Source of the DNA: Bimastos eiseni
Lineage: Eukaryota > Annelida > Clitellata > Crassiclitellata > Lumbricidae
Assembly (NCBI GenBank): GCA_959347315.1
Contig: OY365810.1
Coordinates: 1,354,334 to 1,418,333 of the forward strand
Reading direction: 5' to 3'
DNA length: 64,000 nucleotides
A model generated the notes under the pieces. The model worked only from the letters and a program-made list of their open reading frames with translations. It made no database searches and was not told where the DNA came from. Numbering within the stretch: position 1 is the first letter of the stretch; every line of letters starts with the position of its first letter. This document shows, piece by piece, positions 56,826 through 64,000 of the stretch. The position numbers and the translations under genes are program-made.

Positions 56826-59510
56826 CACTCAAAGACATTCCATTTCGAACGACGATTGACACAGTACCTGAACGATGTGTAAACGCGGCGTTAACGGCTG
56901 TAGACGGCTTTGACTTACTACGATGCTTGGAAATATATATATATATATATATATATCCAAATAACGGAAGCCTTGGATCGTATATGGACTTGAGTATCTA
57001 TTATAAGTTGTATGCGATGCGAATAAACGCTTTGCAACCGAGTAGTATGAATACACAGTTGGTGGAAACCCAGTCGGGAAATTGATCCTGATTCAATTGG
57101 TAATGTCATGATTTAACCCATGTATAACTTCATACGTTACCATGCACACGTCAACGCATTTATACAACGTTACATTCAAAATAATATCATGCGTGAAAAG
57201 AATGTGGTGCAATGGATCACGGATCGATTCCTGGTCTGTACCGAATGAAACCAGAAACTGAATTCATATTAAGAATTCAACTGCTGTGTTTGACCTCCGA
57301 AGCTTCAATCGACCACTACCCTCTGCCTTCTAAGATCTTCCAATGTAACATCGACTGCTCCTTGTTTAATTCTGCTTTTTATTGACGGTCATATTGTTGA
57401 ATACCCAACACAGTGACGACTGTAACCTGGACGCTATCTGTTGAACCTTTTTCTAAGTGACTATGCGGTGACACAATTGTTGCTCAGCGTTTTATCTCAA
57501 GGTTAGCAGCTTAATGACTCCACGTTGTGCAAGTCAATCGATATAAGCAGTTCTACCAATCTGATCTCTAATCAATCAGCTGTGGATGCATAGCAACATC
57601 TGATAACTTACATCTAAGTATGTCGCAAATAGTTAAATTGTATACACTTAAGCTGCAAGCATGATATCTGTTTGTATAATTATTGCCAAATGACTTTGAA
57701 CACGTTCATATTCAATATTGAGATCGAAATGAGAGACTTCACATCTTATCGTCGTTTGCGCTCATTCTTAGACAGCGAACTTCAGTGTGACTTATTTTTT
57801 TTATATTTTATCGTGTTGACACAATTTAATTACGTGAGTCTGTTCTATATTTCATTCGACAAAACGCTGTCTGCTTAATAGTCGTCGAAAATGCTTTCAC
57901 GGTTTTTCTATTTTCGAAAATTCTAATTTAATAATCAAATTAACGACGTCTGTTGATTTCATGGGTTGTGCTTTGATAAATAATATCATTTCGACTGATT
58001 AATGATAAAAATGCATGCTTAAATTGAAGTTCGATTGATGAAAAAGGTGAATTCATGCCAGACATATTAACAGACATAATGACCAGACTGACCTAAACAA
58101 CAGATGGACCGATAAACAGACAGATAAGATATGTTCTTACCGAAGGTAATGTGAGCATACAGGCAATAAAATTATAGCGACGTACAATAATGCTCAATGT
58201 AGACTAACTAATACTTTTTTATGACTTAAGCTCGAGTAATCAGAAAATGGTAACCGGATGATCGGTCTGTTGAAACCCTGTCACGTTGCACTAAACTGCC
58301 ATCTTTTTTATTCTGAAGCATATGTTGTAGCCTACGTTGAGTAATAAATTGCTTACAGCAGCCGACAATAAACTTCGTGGGATTCTAGTTGACCATGTCA
58401 TATGTTGTAAGCCTTGTATATGCGAATAATGTTGCACCTGGGTATGAACCACTAACATATTATAATATATTAGACTTATGACTTTGTTTACGATTAATTA
58501 TGGGTGCATTCCTTCTCCAGCAACCGTTTTATCAGCCTATATAATCTATGTTTGAAGTCACTTTATGATCATGTTTATCTCTCACATTGAACATCGGTTG
58601 ATTAGTATGAATATAAATGTATCAAATAGATACATGTATATGTATGCTCACAGACATAGATAGTAATAGGTCAATGCATAAAATCGTGCACACGCGTACA
58701 TACAATGCACGCATGTTGAAGCTTCGGTACAGTTTGTTCTAAGCCTTTTGCATTGGTATGGGAGTTGCATGAAATGTCGAAGTAGGCGACCAATAATAGC
58801 TGATGAAATCTAGATTGAATCAATGGTCAACTTATTCGAAATACACGTCATAAAGAGCGAGACATGTAAGCTAGACCCATTTCATAATGCTATAGTAGTT
58901 TATCACAGGTCTAGGTGGCGTACGCAATGTTTAAGTTTGGCGTTAAACCACATTGTTTCGAAAGCTGATAGGCTGAAGCTTTCTTAGACGATCCGACGCA
59001 TGGATTCACCACTGCATTTACTTTCCTAATTATGTCAATAGACCTACTATTATCGTCTATCTATTTCTTTACAGCATATGAAGCCGTGTGGTATAAATAT
59101 GTTTGTAATGGTGTTTTCTTTTGAATCTTATCAGACAAAAAGTTTTAAATAACATACAACGATGGTTAATACATAGTCAGAGAATAATCGGGAAAATGGG
59201 GCAGAGATAATTATACCCTGAATTGACTCATAAGCAGCTAATCATCTTAGGACTAGCATATTTTGGTCGAGAATTCTTGCGTAGGCCTTATCAGTTCTTG
59301 AATTAACAGATCTGTAATTGTCAGATGGTCGAAGGCTGCAAGCAGCCATAAATATACATACATATATATATATATATATATTTTATATTTATATGTGACG
59401 CACATATGAATAGTGATTAATGCGGGTGGTATAAGACTGCTTGCATATTTGCATAACTCACTAAGTTGGGGTATGACATTTAAATCGATTGAAAGTAGGA
59501 ACCGAGCACT
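56826..59510. other. No gene recognised (unit B equivalent of 30,283-32,990)
   Basis: AT-rich, collinear with A, with TA microsatellites at 56,933-56,957 and 59,351-59,395. Confidence 0.4.
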
Positions 59511-59599
59511 AACACAACACACACCACACACACACACGCACCACACATCACACACCACGCACACACCCCACAAACACCACACACACACACACACACACC
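59511..59599 (+). repeat. CA-rich microsatellite near the end of unit B
   Basis: Counterpart of 32,991-33,087. Confidence 0.9.
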
Positions 59600-59845
59600 G
59601 ATCTCTATTTTACCTGCCTTGGCAGCCTAAGTTTTTTTGTGGAAAAAGCTATGCATACCCGCCTAATGAGCTTAGTCGACAAATGTAAGCTGCATTTTCA
59701 TTTTCAACATGGATATCTAACAATTTGGTGTTACTTACGAGGGTATCCAGGATACATGAATTGCCAACTAAGGCTCGCTCAATTCTATACTTTTCTCTCA
59801 TTATTTCTGTAGGCCTATTGCACAATTATATGGGCTTCGGCCTAC

Positions 59846-60262
59846 AAGTCTAATTTATCCAAATCGGAAGCTGCACAAAAGACGGCTGTGAGATTTGTTG
59901 CAGGCCTGCACAACTGTAGAGCTCACGTTAGTCCATTTTTTGAATCAAAGAGGTTGCTGAGGATGGACCAGGTTTATAAAACGAAAATTGTCCTGCTCAT
60001 GTTATATATAGAACCCGGCATATTCATGTCATCATACTAGAAATCCCCCGTCTTAGCATAATTGTCACGATTTTTGACCTTGCCAAAATAGAGGCAAAAG
60101 ATTTTTTGAAATTTTTCTGGATTGTCAGAACTAATGCTATACTGGCCTTTATCACTTGTCAAGGCTCCAGAATATGGAGCATAATTCCTGTACCTCTTCG
60201 CTTTACTCCCACCGTTTATTCCTTCAAGACTAATTTGAAAGATAAATATTATTCTCAGTGAG
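59846..60262 (+). mobile_element. LINE RT C-terminal fragment in spacer B
   Basis: The plus strand reads SEAAQKTAVRFVAGLHNCRA, HVSPFFESKRLLRMDQVYKT and, after a gap with stops, SRIWSIIPVPLRFTPTVYSF and KTNLKDKYY. This is the usual order of a CR1/Jockey-like RT tail. Confidence 0.8.
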
Positions 60263-60630
60263 CGTTCTAAGTAAAATTATGAAGCAGTTCGATTGGTCAG
60301 TTCATCTGTTTCTTATTTCATCTTTATAATAGCAGAAGCGAATTGAGGGATTGACATAAAATATCATCTTAGAATAGCATATATTCCTAATATTCATTAC
60401 TATGTGTTCTATATGTATATATATAACACATATATATATATAAAGCGATTGCTTGTTCCCTGAATGTTCATTCTTATTAGTTGATGTTAATTTAGCTAAG
60501 AATTGAACTTTATCCCTTGTTTCAATTTACATTCACTCATGCATGCATAGGACCACATACATCTAACATCGACAATTCGTCACACTTGGATTGTCTGATA
60601 CATGCATATAATTATTTTGGCATATGGGCC

Positions 60631-60828
60631 TACATACATACATACATACATACATACATACATACATACATACATACATACATACATACATACATACATT
60701 CATACATACATACATACATACTTACATACATACATACATATATACATACATACATACATACATACATACATTCATACATTCATACATACATACATTCATA
60801 CATACATACATACATACATACATACATA
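60631..60828 (+). repeat. CATA tetranucleotide microsatellite (about 198 bp)
   Basis: Nearly pure taca/cata repeats with ttcata interruptions. The long Thr-Tyr-Ile-His frames are artefacts. Confidence 0.95.
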
Positions 60829-61002
60829 CGTATAATCTAAAATTAATAATAAGCAAATGTAGGCCTCTTCGGCATCCGATGTCATGTATTTTGTTGGTCT
60901 CCTGTCTCACTGCGCATCCTTTATATAATCACCGCTTCGGTTTGTCAGTGCCTTCTTGGTTCTGTCTCTGCATGCATGCGTCATATTGGCCTCCTGTTCC
61001 TG

Positions 61003-61170
61003 TACAGTAGGTCGTCGGGTTCGCATAATATACTCCCTAGAGTCTTCTCAGTTGTTGGGCCATCCATTTGGAATGGAATCCTTTGGAGATGCGCAAGCTG
61101 ATAAGGTTCCGTACAATTCCTCTACATGATCGTCCATGCAACATCGCAATTAATCTATATGTGTACGTTA
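61003..61170 (+). mobile_element. LINE RT C-terminal fragment near the end of spacer B
   Basis: The plus strand reads SHNILPRVFSVVGPSIWN, then after a 1-bp shift PLEMRKLIRFRTIPL. The first 54 bp are shared with 34,517-34,571. Confidence 0.7.
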
Positions 61171-61316
61171 TTATCAACAGGAAAAATAGGACGGAAAAAT
61201 TTTCGCGCTTTGTGCGTTTACAAACTTTATTTTACAAACCTTCAAAGCGATGCCGGCGCCACTGGACCTTGTCGACAATTTCATAAAGGAAAGAAATCCT
61301 ACGTTTTTGACACTAA

Positions 61317-61821
61317 GGGCCGTCCATATATGACGTCACGCGTCTATGGGGAGGGTCACAAATTTGTGACGATGTGTGACAAGGGGGAGAGGGGTCGACG
61401 AAATGTGACGTCACGTCTTCACATCAAAATACGTAATTTTTTAAAAAACTTACACTCATTTAAACAAGTTCCATTTAATTAGCAGTAGTTGTAAACAACA
61501 CTAATTATGGCTATGATAGTCTTCCATCCTTAGGGATGCATAAGATTGTGGTCATTATAGGCTACTTATTTCCCCTCTCCATTTTTGTCTTCGTTCTACT
61601 AGTATAATTTCAAAAATTTTATTGCTATTATAATGTTTTTTGATAATTATAAGAAAATGTGCGTTACATTATGAACATCTGGTTTGATTTTGGGAGGGGT
61701 CAGGGCCTTGTGACGTGACGTTATATTTGAGGGAATTATGGCATTTGTGACGACGTGTAGCGAAGAGGGAAGGGGTCAAAAATCGTCCAAAATTGTGTGG
61801 CGACATTCTTGGACGGCTCCC
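61317..61821. mobile_element. Non-autonomous DNA transposon with GGG(A/C)CCGTCCA-type ends
   Basis: The left end GGGCCGTCCATATATGACGT and the right end, reverse-complemented GGGAGCCGTCCAAGAATGTC, are imperfect inverted repeats. The interior repeats gtgacgtcacg and gtgacgacgtg motifs. I recognise this end type from widespread metazoan repeats but cannot assign the superfamily. No clear target duplication. Confidence 0.6.
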
Positions 61822-62088
61822 CGAGCGTCCAGGCACTTCTTATTTACACTTTAAGCACTGGAAATAGGTAAAATTTAAATCAAGTCCTGTCCAATCATTG
61901 TGGTTTGCAACACACACACACAATGTATGTCAACCTGCATCGTATAAATCCACGTTTTCTAGGACAAGTGAAGTGTTTCGTATTTCATTAGTCAACTCGA
62001 TGGATACTTAACTATGACACGTGCGGCGTGTATGCTATCCGAAAATGACGTTCATGCACTTGACTTTGAACTTAGCTATTGACATTGA

Positions 62089-63210
62089 ATGATTTCATCA
62101 GCTAGTTTGATTGTTCTAGTGTTCTCAGTTTTTGGTAATCAGTGTATGTTGCTAAGCACAGGTGGTAGTAGTGCATGTTTCTTCTGGAAGGAATGGATTA
62201 AAGACATCGATTCATTGCAAGAGACGATTAATTCACAATCCGTAAACCTATGTTTGCAAATTCTAGAATCGAAAGTTTTTAAAGCAGAGGTTATCCATAA
62301 AGCTGAGAATTATAAGTTATTTTATTATATATGCGTGACGCTACAGAGGTTATCCATATATATTAGACGAAGAATATATCACTCTAGTTGCACTGAATCA
62401 TTCAACGGAAATCGTAGGTTGAGGAAGCTGTCGAACTGCTAGATGGTTTTTTGTGCATATTCGATATAAAAATCTCGGCAATATTTATCTGCGAGATGAG
62501 GATTCAATTTTGAAGGTAAGATATTGGTGTTAATACAAGATATTTTTAAATCTGATGTACTAGGCCTATATATCGACGGATTTGAGTCAGATAACGCATA
62601 TCTTGAGGAGTTACGGGGTACCAATAATTATGTGCTGTGTAACAGACATATACTGTAACACACTTACATGTATACAAAATTTAAATCTGGGTACATCTAG
62701 ATGTGCATAAATGCATAAATAATTATATATTCATAAAATAATGTGATCAAACATTTATGTAGCGCCCTTTCAGCTATCTACTCCGGGGCGCTCTCTGCGT
62801 TGGCCTTCATAGAGTCCAATTTTAAATGTCACAGTGAACAAGTAAAAATACATCTACTATAAATTAACTCTACAAAAGGATATGAGCAAGAAATAAATAT
62901 ATTAATACAGATTGCAGTTACTTTTCCTGAAATGTCTGGCGACCGAAGTCATAAGGCAATTCATTTTTGAGACATAATTGCCGTTAATTAGTTAATCAGA
63001 TTGCAGAGTGTAATTAGATGTTCGGATATTTGTGAAGGCAGTTACAAAAAGTTGGGACTGAGGAGCATTATTAAAAGAAAATTATCAGTTTTTGCATCGA
63101 ATAAATTAGCTTGTTGGCAGTGTCTAAAGTGTAAAAAGAAGTACCTGGACGCTAGTGTCAAAGAGTTAAGAAGTAATTTAAAAGACTTCAAAGACAGATC
63201 ACCAACATAA
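62089..63210 (+). CDS. Predicted small secreted cysteine-containing protein (3 exons, 178 aa)
   Basis: Proposed exons: 62,089-62,348, 62,443-62,515 and 63,007-63,210, with GT/AG introns of phase 2 and 0, summing to 537 nt (179 codons with stop). The N-terminus MISSASLIVLVFSVFGNQC looks like a signal peptide with a hydrophobic core. It is followed by KDIDSLQETINSQ, NYKLFYYICVTLQ, LGNIYLRDEDSILK and a basic C-terminal part with RCSDICEG and CWQCLKCKKKYL. The first donor (gttatc) is weak, so exon 1 could instead read on to the stop at 62,442. No domain family is recognised. The unusual W-Q-C-L-K-C spacing is faintly like FLYWCH fingers, but I do not claim that. Confidence 0.5.
62516..63006. other. 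Intron 2 of the predicted secreted-protein gene
   Basis: It runs from gtaaga to ttgcag. It contains tagcgccctttcagctatct near 62,760, which resembles the antisense 3' tail hairpin of L2-like elements. Confidence 0.4.
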
Positions 63211-63917
63211 CGAATGGATGACGACAAAATAGTCCACGTACTATGGGCTTATGACCAAAAATTATTATTTGTCCACCGTAGGCCCTATTCGGTAAAACAG
63301 AAGTTGGAATAATGATAACTATGATGCCTGAATAGAAAACAGATTATGGAACGAAATTCTTCCAAAATAGGTAATGAGTCCTATATAGATGAGAATCATG
63401 CTTGCCGAAATGGAAGTTGGATTGATCAAAGTAGGCTTAGTTCTCGATAAACTGCATTTGCAAGCATTAAGATAACCAATCTAACTTCAATTTGAATAAA
63501 CTGGCCTACAATGGGCGAGAAATAACATTTGGTATTGAACCTTTTGTCAGTTAACCATTGTTGTGATTTAATGCGCACAGATATTTCATTGCAAAGAAGG
63601 TAAAAATCTATAAAGCGCGAAGGGCGACATTTTTTGGCGTACTTTGTATGCCTTTGCAGAGGTGCGTGACCTAGTTACTTATTAAATAGCTTGAATTGCT
63701 GTCTGATTCAAATACTTTTATTACTATGTCGGCTTCAAGAATTCAAATACCTGCCACAGCCATAGAATACAATGTCTTGCTGCGGATAACGTACAGTAAC
63801 CGTTCTGTATACTGTATGACCGGGATAAGGAAGCATCACTTGATATTCAAGAGATACGCTTAGTTATAGTAGAATTTCTTCAACAGTGTTTAAATATTAA
63901 GCTTATAGATGCACAGT
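63211..63917. other. Downstream flank, nothing recognised
   Basis: Collinear with 1,779-2,442, plus a roughly 45-bp addition near 63,370. Confidence 0.4.
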
Positions 63918-63925
63918 GTAACAAG

Positions 63926-64000
63926 CAGGCCCGTATCCAGAGGCAAAATCAAGATGAGGTGAATATCGCCTCCCAGCTCTCCGAGATTGGTGGGCAAACA
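63926..64000. mobile_element. hAT-like MITE, left end only (cut by window)
   Basis: CAGGCCCGTATCCAGAGGCA after GTAACAAG (63,918-63,925), the same insertion as 2,451-2,906. Confidence 0.85.

Larger units (their letters stand above)
35250..59663 (+). repeat. Tandem duplication unit B (about 24.4 kb)
   Basis: Collinear with unit A. Its kinase exons differ from A by about 30 bases in 889. It lacks three large blocks of A and has its own insertions (43,921-44,235, 45,069-45,242 and about 62 bp near 53,345). Confidence 0.9.
62045..64000 (+). repeat. Right copy of the flanking block (partner 1-2,520)
   Basis: Collinear with the left end of the window without the solo LTR. It is cut off by the window end inside the hAT-like MITE. 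Confidence 0.9.

Overview
The window reads as eukaryotic, metazoan DNA. It is AT-rich and intron-bearing, crowded with degenerate non-LTR retrotransposons, one Ty3/gypsy fragment, a solo LTR, hAT-like terminal-inverted-repeat elements, a tRNA-derived SINE, many microsatellites and short tracts of CCCTAA-type telomere-like sequence. The palindromic word TAGGCCTA recurs throughout, a texture I associate with marine invertebrate genomes. I cannot name the species or phylum. I saw no bacterial genes, CRISPR array, rRNA or intact tRNA gene.

The main structure is a large direct tandem duplication. Unit A (about 3,317-33,152) and unit B (about 35,250-59,663) are collinear, a few percent diverged, and differ by indels of tens of bases to 3 kb. 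Spacer A (33,153-35,250) and spacer B (59,664-62,050) are mostly unrelated but share a 54-bp LINE-tail sequence. A further block (1-2,520) reappears at 62,045-64,000, so the window probably holds part of a longer array.

Each unit starts with the same gene. Joining five exons in unit A, all with GT/AG borders and compatible phases, gives an uninterrupted 581-codon frame: an MLK-like (TKL group) protein kinase domain followed directly by an NHL/TRIM-type beta-propeller. In unit B the four kinase exons are open, but the propeller exon has a 1-bp insertion and has lost its normal 3' end. Degenerate pieces of further copies (a kinase exon at 14,269-14,447; propeller 3' ends at 23,787-23,997 and 51,970-52,200) point to a birth-and-death family. 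The kinase-propeller fusion is the best candidate here for an undescribed system.

A second, unrelated gene type occurs at 62,089-63,210: a predicted 178-aa secreted cysteine-containing protein in three exons. Its left-end paralogue (34-1,778) is dead, with a solo LTR inserted in the signal-peptide codons and two stop codons. More diverged relics lie at 26,906-27,301 and 53,603-53,998.

Most of the remaining sequence is transposon debris, largely shared by both units and therefore older than the duplication, or intergenic DNA in which I recognise nothing.
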